Assembly (NCBI RefSeq): GCF_029269835.1
Contig: NZ_JARJBB010000011.1
Span: 62,001-126,000, forward strand
Direction: 5' to 3'
Source of the DNA: Streptomyces tropicalis
GTDB taxonomy: Bacteria; Actinomycetota; Actinomycetes; Streptomycetales; Streptomycetaceae
Length of the DNA: 64,000 nucleotides
Part shown: positions 17,087-26,448 of the stretch, piece after piece
Layout of the letters: each line of letters starts with the position of its first letter
Numbering within the stretch: the first letter of the stretch is position 1
The notes under the pieces: generated by a model
The model's input: the letters and a program-made list of their open reading frames with translations, nothing else
The model's database searches: none
Told to the model about the DNA's origin: nothing
Position numbers and translations under genes: made by a program

Positions 17087-17794
17087 ATGACCTTCGTACA
17101 GCTCATCGAGTGCAGGACGAGCCGGATCGACGAGATGAATCGGCTGATGGACACCTGGGTCGAGCAGACCCGGGGGAAGAGGACGGCGACGCACACGGTG
17201 GTCGGCAAGGACCGCTCGGACGCGTCGCACATCGTGGAGCTGGTGGAGTTCCCGTCGTACGAGGAGGCGATGCGGAACTCGCGGCTTCCGGAGACCGACC
17301 GGATCTTCCGGGACATGCTCGCGCTGTGCGACGGGGCGCCCGTGTTCACCGACCTCGACGTGGTGCGGGACGAGCCGCTGTGCGCGGCCACCGCGCGGAG
17401 GCTGTTCGAGACGCTGGCCGCGCCGGGCGAGCTTCCCGCGATGAACGACCTGCTCGCCGAGGACTGCCACAGCCACGACCCGGTGAACCCGCAGGACACC
17501 ATCGGCCTCGACGCCCTGCGGCGCGAGTTCGACATGTGGCGGGGCGCCTTCGACTTCGCCTTCACGGTCGATGACCTGATCGCCCAGGGCGACCGGGCCT
17601 GCGCGCGCTGGACCTGGAACGCCGTGCACACGGGCGACTTCCTGGGCATCGCGCCCACCGGGAAGCAGGTCACCATGTCCGGGACGACCCTGTTCCGCTT
17701 CGGTGAGGACGGGAAGATCGCCGAGCTCTGGTGGCAGCACGACCAATTGGGCCTGATGGCGCAGCTCGGGGCGCTGGACGCGCTGGAGGGCTGA
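17087..17794 (+). CDS. SnoaL-like protein with N-terminal dimeric alpha/beta-barrel segment
   Basis: 235 residues. The first ~95 look like an ABM/ferredoxin-like stress domain (FVQLIECRTSRIDEMNRLMDTW, SHIVELVEFPSYEEAMRNS). Residues ~105-230 form a SnoaL-type NTF2 fold (LLAEDCHSHDP, ARWTWNAVHTGDFLGIAPTGKQVTMSGTTLFRF). SnoaL folds serve as small-molecule cyclases, hydratases or simple binding proteins, and no polyketide genes are near. ATG 17087 follows CCGGAGGC; a longer frame from 17033 has no better start. Confidence 0.82.
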   Translation: MTFVQLIECRTSRIDEMNRLMDTWVEQTRGKRTATHTVVGKDRSDASHIVELVEFPSYEEAMRNSRLPETDRIFRDMLALCDGAPVFTDLDVVRDEPLCAATARRLFETLAAPGELPAMNDLLAEDCHSHDPVNPQDTIGLDALRREFDMWRGAFDFAFTVDDLIAQGDRACARWTWNAVHTGDFLGIAPTGKQVTMSGTTLFRFGEDGKIAELWWQHDQLGLMAQLGALDALEG

Positions 17795-17982
17795 CCCTGG
17801 AGGGCCGACCTGCCGGATCGCTTCGGCGAGTCAGGGCTGCCGCAGCCCGGGGTCGAGGCGAGGCGACGGCGCGGGTGGCCGCGGCACTGATCGCCGCGCC
17901 GTTCCCGCTCGGCCGGGAGCGAGTGGGAGCGGCGGCCGCGTACCGCGGCCCGCCGGGACGGAGATCGCTCCGATGCACGGGT

Positions 17983-18385
17983 CAGCCCAAGGAGCGCTTC
18001 ATCTGCTACCCCGGCACCTCCCCCGAGGCAGACGGCTCCCTGCTGCTCGGCTGGGCCGGCTGGAACCACAGCGACCCGGCCGACGCCCTCGTCAGCCTGA
18101 TCCGCGACCGCGTCGAGACCGACGGATGGGCCAAGGAAGACCCGCGCTTCGTTCCGCTCCTTGCCGGTCTGCGCGAGGTGATGCCCTGGGTCCACCAGTG
18201 GTACGGCGAGTACGACGAGGAGTCGGAGGGCAACCCCGCCGAGGAGTTCCAAGCCGCCCTCGGCTCGGGCCGCGCCGAGCGGGAGCCGTCCGAGTCCGAC
18301 CTCGTCAACCGGCGGGCGCCCCGAGAAGAAGACTCGCGGCCGCCAGAAGAAGAGCGAGTGCCCCTGCCAGCAGGCGCGAGTGAGG
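17983..18385 (+). pseudogene. C-terminal remnant of a BREX type 2 methyltransferase PglX
   Basis: Beginning near QPKERFICYPG and running through LLLGWAGWNH, RDRVETDGWA, PLLAGLREVMPWVHQW and GEYDEE, the plus frame gives about 100 residues. As I recall them, these match the C-terminal (DUF7008) region of BREX-2 PglX phage-defence methyltransferases. The upstream coding region, including the SAM-binding NPPY core, is absent. No start codon or ribosome site fits. The basic C-terminal tail (GRPEKKTRGRQKK) continues only after a shift to another frame near 18300. No pglW, pglY or pglZ is in the window. Assignment is from memory of the family, without alignment. Confidence 0.6.
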
Positions 18386-18428
18386 GGCGGCAGGGAGCGA
18401 AACGGCTCCTTACCGCCCCTCGTGCGCA

Positions 18429-18629
18429 TCAACCGCGTACGGCCAGGCTCACGAACGCCGTCCACCTCGCGGCGGAGACGTTGAGTACCGCCCCGCCCGG
18501 CCGCTTCGAGTCGCGCACGTACACGAGAGGGCCGGCGGTGGCGACCTCGACGCACTGACCACCATCGCCTGCGCTGTAGCTGCTTTTCACCCAGGTCAGC
18601 TCGGCTGCCTGATCGTCGTTGGCGTTCAC
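18429..18629 (-). CDS. DUF397 domain protein
   Basis: 66 residues with the DUF397 pattern: WVKSSYSAGDGGQCVEVA, then VYVRDSKRPGGAVLNVSAARWTAFV. These small Streptomyces proteins sit next to DUF5753 helix-turn-helix regulators and are thought to act with them (BldB/WhiJ-like pairs). The GTG start overlaps the stop of the upstream regulator gene by four bases (GTGA), so the two are translationally coupled. Confidence 0.93.
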   Translation of the reverse strand: MNANDDQAAELTWVKSSYSAGDGGQCVEVATAGPLVYVRDSKRPGGAVLNVSAARWTAFVSLAVRG

Positions 18630-19477
18630 AACTCTCCCAAGAGCTTCTCGATCCAGGCCAGCGACTCCCTGGGGGTCATGGCTTGCGCTCGGAGGACTCC
18701 GTAGGTGGACTCGAACCCTTGGACCTTCGCTGGCTCCGTGTGCAGGGTGCTGTTGCTCTGCACCTCCGTGTACGCCATCCTCCGTCGTCCCCGCGTGAGG
18801 ATCAATGTGAACGGTCCCGCGACTCCGGCATGTTCGTCGCGGTCGGTCGGCATCACTTGGAGTTCCACGTTGCGCTCATGCCCGATCAGCAGCAGGTGTT
18901 CCAACTGGGCACGCATGACATCAGTCCCACCGAGCGGCCTGCGCAGCGCGTTCTCTTCGATGACGAAGCTCAGCAACGGCTTGGGGCGTCGCGCCAGCAC
19001 CTTCTGGCGATCCAACCGTGCCGACAACCGTTGCTCGATGATCTCGGCATCCAGTAAAGGTCGCCACATGCCGAAGACGGCTCGGGCGTACTCCTCGCAT
19101 TGCAGAAGCCCGTTGACGAGGTGGGCGTCATAAGCGTGCAGCTCGGCCGCATCGGCCTCCAGAGCCGCGAACTCGCGGAAGAACCCCGGATACCGAGCCT
19201 TCGCCACCTCCCCCTTCATGGCCGCGAGCACCCCCCGCGCCCCCGTCTCCCGATCCACCGCCTCCACCAGTTCCGGCCTCGGGATCCGCCGCCCCTGCTC
19301 CACCGCCGCGATCTGCGCCTCGCCGTAACCGACCCGCTCGCCCAACTGCGCCTGCGTCAGCCCGGCAGCCTCTCGAAACAACTTGACCTGGCGGCCGAAG
19401 CAGCGCAGGAACTCCCCGTTCGAGTCCCCTTCCGCACCCACACCCACACCCGCGCCCGAATCCGCGCCCGACTCCAC
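18626..19477 (-). CDS. XRE-type helix-turn-helix regulator with DUF5753 domain
   Basis: 283 residues. Helix-turn-helix at about 20-75 (LFREAAGLTQAQLGERVGYGEAQIAAVEQGRRIP), then DUF5753 at about 95-280 (VNGLLQCEEYARAVF, PLLSFVIEENALRRPLGG, LQVMPTDRDEHAGVAGPFTLI). WhiJ-like family: such regulators, paired with a DUF397 protein, repress development or antibiotic genes in Streptomyces. The GTG at 19477 was chosen for AAGGGG six bases upstream; longer GTG and TTG starts (19504, 19564) lack ribosome sites. Forms an operon with the DUF397 gene. Confidence 0.88.
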   Translation of the reverse strand: MESGADSGAGVGVGAEGDSNGEFLRCFGRQVKLFREAAGLTQAQLGERVGYGEAQIAAVEQGRRIPRPELVEAVDRETGARGVLAAMKGEVAKARYPGFFREFAALEADAAELHAYDAHLVNGLLQCEEYARAVFGMWRPLLDAEIIEQRLSARLDRQKVLARRPKPLLSFVIEENALRRPLGGTDVMRAQLEHLLLIGHERNVELQVMPTDRDEHAGVAGPFTLILTRGRRRMAYTEVQSNSTLHTEPAKVQGFESTYGVLRAQAMTPRESLAWIEKLLGEL

Positions 19478-19779
19478 CCCTCGCCCCTTCGGCTCCCGCG
19501 TCACCCGGCCGTACGCCGACCCAACCAGTTCACGTGATCGCAGACTAGAAAGAGAGAGCGTCAACCAAGCTCAGAGCAGGACAAGTTGCGTCGTACGAGT
19601 GAACGCCCCACGCGAAGGCTTTCTTCACTCAACGCGTACGCGCGCACTTTCCGTGCGGTACGGTCACCCCGACAACACGTCTTCCGCGCGCCTCGCCGGG
19701 CGCACACGAAGACGGCCCCCGCAACGGCTGCAACCGTCCGCGAGGGCCTTGACCACCAGTGGAAGTAAGGGCTCCCACA
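19478..19779. other. 302-bp intergenic region with reduced GC
   Basis: Separates the divergent DUF5753 gene and the gene remnant at 19780. No gene supported. Contains an inverted repeat GAGTGAA (19597-19603) / TTCACTC (19624-19630), a possible operator for the regulator gene. Confidence 0.45.
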
Positions 19780-20030
19780 GTGATTTACCGGCACCATATC
19801 GCGCCCCCGCGCGCCTTCACCCAGTTCTCGCACGACCTCATCCGGCACCCACGGCTGTCCTCCGACGCCTCCTTTTCACGCTCGTCTGGATTGCCGTACT
19901 CATCGGAGTGAACAAGCTGCTCGCCGGGACCGATTGGGCTCAATACGTGGCCACATTCGTTCTGGCCGGCGCCTACGCACTGCTGATAGACAAAGCGAAC
20001 AAGCGCACTGTCCGGGGCGGCCAGAATTAG
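19780..20030 (+). pseudogene. chimeric remnant: start of a helix-turn-helix protein joined to the end of a small membrane protein
   Basis: A GTG at 19780 with AAGGG upstream opens a 43-codon frame (IYRHHIAPPRAFTQFSHDLIRHPRLSS) that resembles the first 28 residues of a common Streptomyces DNA-binding protein, then turns into unrelated residues and stops at 19911. From about 19850 the +2 frame carries 55 residues of a small membrane protein with no start codon (LFTLVWIAVLIGVNKLL, YVATFVLAGAYALLIDKANKR) ending at 20030. The likely reading is that a deletion fused the two genes near 19862. The resemblance to the helix-turn-helix family is from memory. Confidence 0.5.
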
Positions 20031-20298
20031 GGGATCGTTTTCACACGGTCTTGGCCGCATCAGAAGTAATGCGAATGGCCCGCCGCTTCACAGGAGGCGG
20101 CGGTGCCGGAGAGACCGAAGCCGCGCCGTCCCGGGCCGGGTTCGCCGACGGCGGCCGGTGCGGGACTCCCGGCCGACTCCCGTCCGCCCGGCCGGGCACC
20201 CCGACAAGCCCTACGCGCCCGCGCCCCACCCCGACAGACCGCGCGCGTAGGGGCTGCGGACCTGGTGACGGCCCGACGCGCCGCGAGATCTTCGGTCC

Positions 20299-20808
20299 AT
20301 GACGACCTCCCCCGACCGGCAGCGCCCGCCGCTGCGCCCGGCCGCCGACCAGCCGGTCCTCACCCTCCGTTTCACCGCGTCCCCGCGCGGCGCCCGGCTC
20401 GCCCGCAGACTCGCCTCACAGCAGATGGACACCTGGGGATGGCCCTACGGCACGCCGGTCCACGACGCCGTGGAACTGGTCGTCGCCGAGCTGGCCGCGA
20501 ACGCCGTCACCCACGGCCTCGTACCCGGCCGGGACGCCGAGCTGAGGCTCAGCGCGGAGGCGGGGCACGTGCGCGTCGAAGTGAGCGACGCCCGGGGGGA
20601 GCGCCTGCCGACGCCGCACGAAGCCGAGGGCGACGATGAGAGCGGCCGGGGACTTCTCCTCGTCGCGTCCCTCGCCAGGGATTGGGGTGCGGTCCCACGG
20701 CCGGGCGCCCCCGGCAAGACCGTCTGGGCCGTCGTGCCCGCCGGGTGCCCGGCAGGGCGCACCTACGGGATGAGGATCACGGCCGACGAGCCGCAGCCGA
20801 TGAGCTGA
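20299..20808 (+). CDS. ATP-binding protein, RsbW-like anti-sigma/regulatory kinase family
   Basis: 169 residues, HATPase_c_2 fold. N box ELAANAVTHG at about 57-66, the G1-like turn VSDARGERLP, and GRGLLLVASLARDWG. Such single-domain GHKL proteins are abundant in Streptomyces and act as anti-sigma factors or switch kinases. No STAS anti-anti-sigma or SigB-type gene is adjacent, so the partner is unknown. ATG 20299 has a poor ribosome site. The 280 bp after it hold only a groEL terminator. Confidence 0.85.
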   Translation: MTTSPDRQRPPLRPAADQPVLTLRFTASPRGARLARRLASQQMDTWGWPYGTPVHDAVELVVAELAANAVTHGLVPGRDAELRLSAEAGHVRVEVSDARGERLPTPHEAEGDDESGRGLLLVASLARDWGAVPRPGAPGKTVWAVVPAGCPAGRTYGMRITADEPQPMS

Positions 20809-21011
20809 CCGGGCCGAGCCAGGGAATGGGGCCGACCTGACCGGCGGCGGTGACGTGCGGTCCGCCCCGGCCCGAGCCGCGCTGCTCAGTAGTGGCCCTC
20901 GCCGCTCGGCCGGCCGACGAGGCCGGTGCCGGTGCGGAGCTCGGGGAGAAGGTGCGGTTCCTGGTGCGCGAGGGCGGCTGAGGCGCGCTTCGAGCGACGC
21001 CCTGTCGCACG

Positions 21012-21047
21012 CCGAGGCCCGGCCCCCCGCGGGGGACCGGGCCTCGG
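21012..21047 (-). terminator. groEL1 terminator
   Basis: 11-bp perfect outer stem CCGAGGCCCGG / CCGGGCCTCGG, with an inner C-run facing a G-run that extends the helix, about 40 bases beyond the groEL stop. Confidence 0.8.
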
Positions 21048-21088
21048 TGGGCTCGGCGCCGTACCTCAGTACGGCTCACCGACGTGCG

Positions 21089-22708
<1,620 letters not shown>

Positions 22709-22823
22709 GGCAGCGGGAGCCCTCTCGGAATTCTTGGTGAACGAAACTGCGCCCCGGGCGCCCGGCTTTCCTATCGGTGGCGGGGAGCCAGGGGCGCAGC
22801 TGACAGCAGGTTTGCTGAGGTGA

Positions 22824-23132
22824 CTACTTCTCGATGATCGCGAGGACGTCGCGAGCCGAGAGGACGAGGTACTCCTCGTTGTTGTACTTCACCTCGGTGC
22901 CGCCGTACTTGCTGTAGAGCACGACGTCGCCGACCTTGACGTCGAGCGGAAGACGGTTGCCGTCCTCGAAGCGGCCCGGGCCCACGGCCAGGACGACGCC
23001 CTCCTGGGGCTTCTCCTTGGCGGTGTCCGGAATGACCAGGCCAGAGGCCGTGGTCTGCTCGGCGTCGAGCGGCTGGACCACGATGCGGTCCTCGAGCGGC
23101 TTGATGGCAACCTTGGAGCTGGTGGTCGTCAC
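22824..23132 (-). CDS. groES: 10-kDa co-chaperonin GroES
   Basis: 102 residues, the family's usual length, forming the heptameric lid of GroEL. Mobile-loop region SGLVIPDTAKEKPQEGVV and GDVVLYSKYGG are intact. The GTG at 23132 has GGGGGAGG upstream and is preferred over the longer frame from 23171. First gene of the groES-groEL1 operon; two CIRCE operators lie 100-175 bp upstream. Confidence 0.97.
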   Translation of the reverse strand: MTTTSSKVAIKPLEDRIVVQPLDAEQTTASGLVIPDTAKEKPQEGVVLAVGPGRFEDGNRLPLDVKVGDVVLYSKYGGTEVKYNNEEYLVLSARDVLAIIEK

Positions 23133-23232
23133 GATCCGACCTCCCCCTTCGGAGATCTCACGGGGTTTCACTGTCTGAGGTGGCGACCAGGTCGATCCGT
23201 CGTCGCGGGTGCCGGACCTGCCCGTCGCTGTG

Positions 23233-23259
23233 TTGGCACTCTCCAGTGGTGAGTGCCAG
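23233..23259 (-). promoter_or_regulatory. CIRCE element 1 (HrcA operator)
   Basis: TTGGCACTC-N9-GAGTGCCAG, one arm-position change each from the canonical TTAGCACTC-N9-GAGTGCTAA. About 100 bp upstream of groES. Confidence 0.93.
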
Positions 23260-23279
23260 GGCCGAGACTATGACCGTCG

Positions 23280-23306
23280 TTAGCACTCGGTCAAGCGGAG
23301 TGCCAA
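23280..23306 (-). promoter_or_regulatory. CIRCE element 2 (HrcA operator)
   Basis: TTAGCACTC-N9-GAGTGCCAA, a full left arm and a near-perfect right arm. It starts 20 bp beyond the first element, so the groES promoter is flanked or overlapped by a pair of HrcA sites. Confidence 0.94.
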
Positions 23307-23372
23307 TTGCGCACGGCGCGTCGGCCCGTGTTCGTCGTGGGCGTACACGCGGGCGGGTCCTCCGGGCGCCGG

Positions 23373-24191
23373 TCAGAGGTAGTCCTGGAGGCGCCCCACC
23401 GTCAGTCCCTGCTCCTGGACGCGGCGCAGCAGGCGGGCCGTCCGCTCGCGCAGGCCCGGTCCGTCGAGGTCGTCGTCCGAGGCGACGAGGAGGACGTCCC
23501 CGGGGCGGAGCGCGCGGGGGCCGTGGACGTAGTGCAGGTCGGAGTCGGTCATGGCGGCGCGCCAGAGCACGACCGCGCTCACGCCGCAGTCGGCCGCCGC
23601 GTGCAGCGTGGTCGCGTCGTACCTGCCGTACGGCGGGCGGAGGAGGCGGGGGCGGACGCCGAAGCGGGCGCGGAGCTTGTCGCGCTGGCCGCAGATCTCG
23701 GTGCGCTGACCGGCGTAGGGCAGGCCGCGCAGCGACGGGTGGTCCAGGGTGTGGTTCTGCAGGTCCGCGCCGACCGACAGCAGCCGGGCGAAGTGGCCGT
23801 ACCCCGGTCCCACGACACTGTCCGTGAGGAACATGCTCACCGGGAGCCGCAGGTCACGGACCATGTCGACGAACCGCGGATCCCGTTCCGCCCCGTCGTC
23901 GTAGGTGAGGAAGACGACCTTGTCGGCGGTGCGGACGCGGTCCACCACGGGGGGCGGTCCCGCGTCCCGGGCGCCGGGGGGACCCGGGCGGGCGGACGGC
24001 CGCGGGGGTGCGGCGAGCGGGGCCGCCAGGCCCCAGCGGCGGTAGGCCGGCTCCACGGCCGGGTGCTGCGGCCCGACGCGCTGGGCCGCCTTCCTGCCCA
24101 GCCGTTCGATGGGGTCGACCGAGGTGGCGCAGCCGCCCAGCAGCGTGGCCGCGAGGAGGGCCGCGGCCGAGGTGCGCAGCCGCACCCTCAC
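23373..24191 (-). CDS. polysaccharide deacetylase-family lipoprotein (altered active site)
   Basis: 272 residues. Signal peptide with lipobox LLGGC at about residues 19-23. NodB-homology motifs: TYDDG (metal/catalytic Asp pair), NHTLDH (metal His), RPPYGRYD. The distal motif that normally supplies a His (GD-x-(V/L)-L-x-H) reads GDVLLVASD, so the general-acid His is missing. The GTG start overlaps the stop of the upstream paralogue by four bases (GTGA). Membrane-anchored and probably acts on wall glycans, or is a degenerate partner of its neighbour. Confidence 0.87.
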   Translation of the reverse strand: MRVRLRTSAAALLAATLLGGCATSVDPIERLGRKAAQRVGPQHPAVEPAYRRWGLAAPLAAPPRPSARPGPPGARDAGPPPVVDRVRTADKVVFLTYDDGAERDPRFVDMVRDLRLPVSMFLTDSVVGPGYGHFARLLSVGADLQNHTLDHPSLRGLPYAGQRTEICGQRDKLRARFGVRPRLLRPPYGRYDATTLHAAADCGVSAVVLWRAAMTDSDLHYVHGPRALRPGDVLLVASDDDLDGPGLRERTARLLRRVQEQGLTVGRLQDYL

Positions 24192-25048
24192 AGGTAGTCC
24201 TCCAGCCGGGCCACCGCGAACCCCTCGGCCGTGACCTTGTTCAGGAACCGTCGCATGTCGTCGGTCATGGTGCCGTTCCACTCGCGGCGGCCGCGGAAGT
24301 GGGTCAGGACGATGTCGCCGGGGCGGATGCGCTGGTCGTCCGCGCGGAACTCCCAGTGGTCGACGTAGACCTCCTCGTTCCAGATCGGCGCGTACCTGAT
24401 GCCGCAGGACTTGGCGGCGCGCAGGGTGTCCTGGTTGTAGTTGCCGTAGGGCGGGCGGAAGGCCGTGGGACGCCGGCCGAACTGCCGCTGCATGATGTCC
24501 TGCATGTCGCAGATCTCGTGCCGCTGCTCGCCGTAGGACAGGCCGGGCAGGTACGGGTGGTGCAGGGTGTGGTTGCCGAGGGTGTTGCCGTGGCCCTGCA
24601 CGGTCCGGAAGTAGCCGTAGTCGTCCTTCACCAGGTAGTTGCTGAGGAAGGCGGTGTACGGGACGTTCAGGTCCCGCATCATCCGCAGGAACCGGGGGTC
24701 CTTCTCGGCACCGTCGTCGATGGTGAGGAAGACGACGCGGTCCTTGGTGGGGACGGTGGTGAAGACCGGGGGCAGGTCCCAGTCCCGCTGGTGGCCTACC
24801 TCGAAGCCGGCGCGGGGGGTGATCTCCGGCTTGACCGCGGGGGGCTTCGGGGGCAGCAGCGGCACCTGCTCCAGGTCCCAGCGCCGGGCGGCCGCGGCGC
24901 GGGCCGGGTAGGAGGCGCGCAGCCGGGCGGCGTAGGAGCCCACCCGCTCCTGACCGGGGGCGGGGCGCACCTCGCGGGCGTCCGGCCGGGCGCAGCCGGA
25001 GGCGAGAGCGGCACCGGCGAGGGCGGCGAGCAGTCCGCGGGCTCCCAT
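24188..25048 (-). CDS. polysaccharide deacetylase lipoprotein
   Basis: 286 residues. Lipoprotein signal ending LASGC at about residue 18. Catalytic motifs complete: TIDDG, NHTLHH, RPPYGNYN, and the distal GDIVLTHF. Expected to remove acetyl groups from cell-wall or capsule amino sugars outside the membrane. ATG 25048 is chosen by the signal peptide; no convincing ribosome site precedes it, and an upstream in-frame ATG near 25105 would add about 19 basic residues. The upstream 25070-25100 is strikingly AT-rich (TTTTTTGTAATTTTG), a likely promoter. Confidence 0.9.
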   Translation of the reverse strand: MGARGLLAALAGAALASGCARPDAREVRPAPGQERVGSYAARLRASYPARAAAARRWDLEQVPLLPPKPPAVKPEITPRAGFEVGHQRDWDLPPVFTTVPTKDRVVFLTIDDGAEKDPRFLRMMRDLNVPYTAFLSNYLVKDDYGYFRTVQGHGNTLGNHTLHHPYLPGLSYGEQRHEICDMQDIMQRQFGRRPTAFRPPYGNYNQDTLRAAKSCGIRYAPIWNEEVYVDHWEFRADDQRIRPGDIVLTHFRGRREWNGTMTDDMRRFLNKVTAEGFAVARLEDYL

Positions 25049-25195
25049 CGTTCGCGCCGACGCCCGCTTTGCACATTTTTTGTAATTTTGTACTACTGCT
25101 CCCATGAGCCGGATCCTCGCAGGCCCGGGCCCGCAACCGGCGCCGACACCGCGGGCCGGAGGCACTCCGTCCACCGACTGGCCCACAATGAGCCG

Positions 25196-26380
25196 GTGAA
25201 CGACCACCTGCACGCCTTCGCCCAGCTGCTCACCCCCGAGGGCCGCGCCCTCCTGGACGAGGTCCGCGGCACCGACCCCGCGGCCGAACTGGCCGTCGCC
25301 ACCCGCCTGCGCCGGCAGCACCCCGCGGAGCTGGTGTCGGCGGCCCTCGGACAGGCCCGGCTGCGGCAGCGGGCGGCGGCCAAGTTCGGCACCGCGGACG
25401 CGGAGCGGATGTTCTTCACCCCGAACGGCGTCGAGCAGTCGACACGGTCCGCCGTGGCCGCGCACCGGGCGGAACGCCTGCGCGCCCTCGGCGTGGCCTC
25501 CGTCGCCGACCTGTGCTGCGGGATCGGCGGGGACGCCGTCGCACTCGCCCGCGCCGGGATCCGGGTCCTCGCCGTGGACCGCGACCCGCTGACCGCGGCC
25601 GTGGCCCGCGCCAACGCCGAGACGCTGGGGCTGTCGGAGCTGATCGAGGTCCGCGAGGCGGACGTCGCCGGCATCGACACCGCTCCCTACGACGCCGTCT
25701 TCGTCGACCCCGCCCGGCGGGGCGGCCGGGGCCGCGTCTTCGACCCGGAGGCCTACTCACCGCCGCTGTCCTGGGCCGTCGAGGCCGCCCGCGCCGCCCC
25801 GCACGCCGCCCTCAAGGTCGCCCCGGGCATCCCGCACGAGGCGGTCCCCGAGGAGGCCGAGGCCGAGTGGATCTCCGACGGCGGGGACGTCAAGGAGGCG
25901 GTGCTCTGGTTCGGCACCGAGCCCGGCCGGGTCCGGGCCACCCTGCTTCCCGGCCCGCGCACGCTGCTCGGCCGGGGACTGCCCGACCCCGGGGTGCGTC
26001 CCGTCGGGCGCTACCTCTACGAGCCCGACGGCGCCGTCATCCGGGCCCACCTGGTGGCCGAGGCCGCCGAACCGCTCGACGGCGGCCTGATCGACCCGAC
26101 CATCGCCTACGTGACCGCCGACGAACTGCGCCCGACCCCGTACGCCACGGCCTACGAGATCACCGACCGGCTCCCCTTCAACGCCAAGCGGCTCAAGGCC
26201 CTGCTGCGGGAGCGGGAGGTCGGCACACTGACCGTCAAGAAGCGCGGCTCGGCGGTCGAGCCGGAGGAGCTGCGCCGCAAGGTCCTCCCCAAACCGCAGG
26301 GCACCGGGTCCATGACCGTGTTCCTCACCCGCGTCGCCGGGGCCCCCACCATGCTCCTCGGACGGCCCGCCACGCCGTGA
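25196..26380 (+). CDS. SAM-dependent methyltransferase with C-terminal THUMP-like domain
   Basis: 394 residues. A helical N-terminal domain leads to a class I methyltransferase core with motif I DLCCGIGGDA at about 103-112, the acidic ribose-binding VDRDP, and FVDPARRGGRGR at about 168. The C-terminal third matches the THUMP-like domain found in this actinobacterial family (NAKRLKALLREREVGTLTVKKRGSAVEPEELRR). Probably modifies an RNA, but the substrate has not been assigned. Divergent from the deacetylase operon. Confidence 0.85.
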   Translation: MNDHLHAFAQLLTPEGRALLDEVRGTDPAAELAVATRLRRQHPAELVSAALGQARLRQRAAAKFGTADAERMFFTPNGVEQSTRSAVAAHRAERLRALGVASVADLCCGIGGDAVALARAGIRVLAVDRDPLTAAVARANAETLGLSELIEVREADVAGIDTAPYDAVFVDPARRGGRGRVFDPEAYSPPLSWAVEAARAAPHAALKVAPGIPHEAVPEEAEAEWISDGGDVKEAVLWFGTEPGRVRATLLPGPRTLLGRGLPDPGVRPVGRYLYEPDGAVIRAHLVAEAAEPLDGGLIDPTIAYVTADELRPTPYATAYEITDRLPFNAKRLKALLREREVGTLTVKKRGSAVEPEELRRKVLPKPQGTGSMTVFLTRVAGAPTMLLGRPATP

Positions 26381-26388
26381 CGGCCCCC

Positions 26389-26409
26389 GCCGGGCCACGA
26401 CGGCCCGGC
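26389..26409. terminator. hairpin between convergent genes
   Basis: 8-bp perfect stem GCCGGGCC / GGCCCGGC with a 5-base loop, followed closely by a second bulged hairpin near 26416-26446. Confidence 0.6.
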
Positions 26410-26448
26410 AGGCCGCGCCGCGCCCCGGTCCGGCACCGGGCGCGGGGC

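Noticed and set aside
21012..21047. Inverted repeat as an IS end or attachment site
   Set aside because: Position right after groEL and the simple hairpin shape fit a terminator. No duplicate was found elsewhere in the window.
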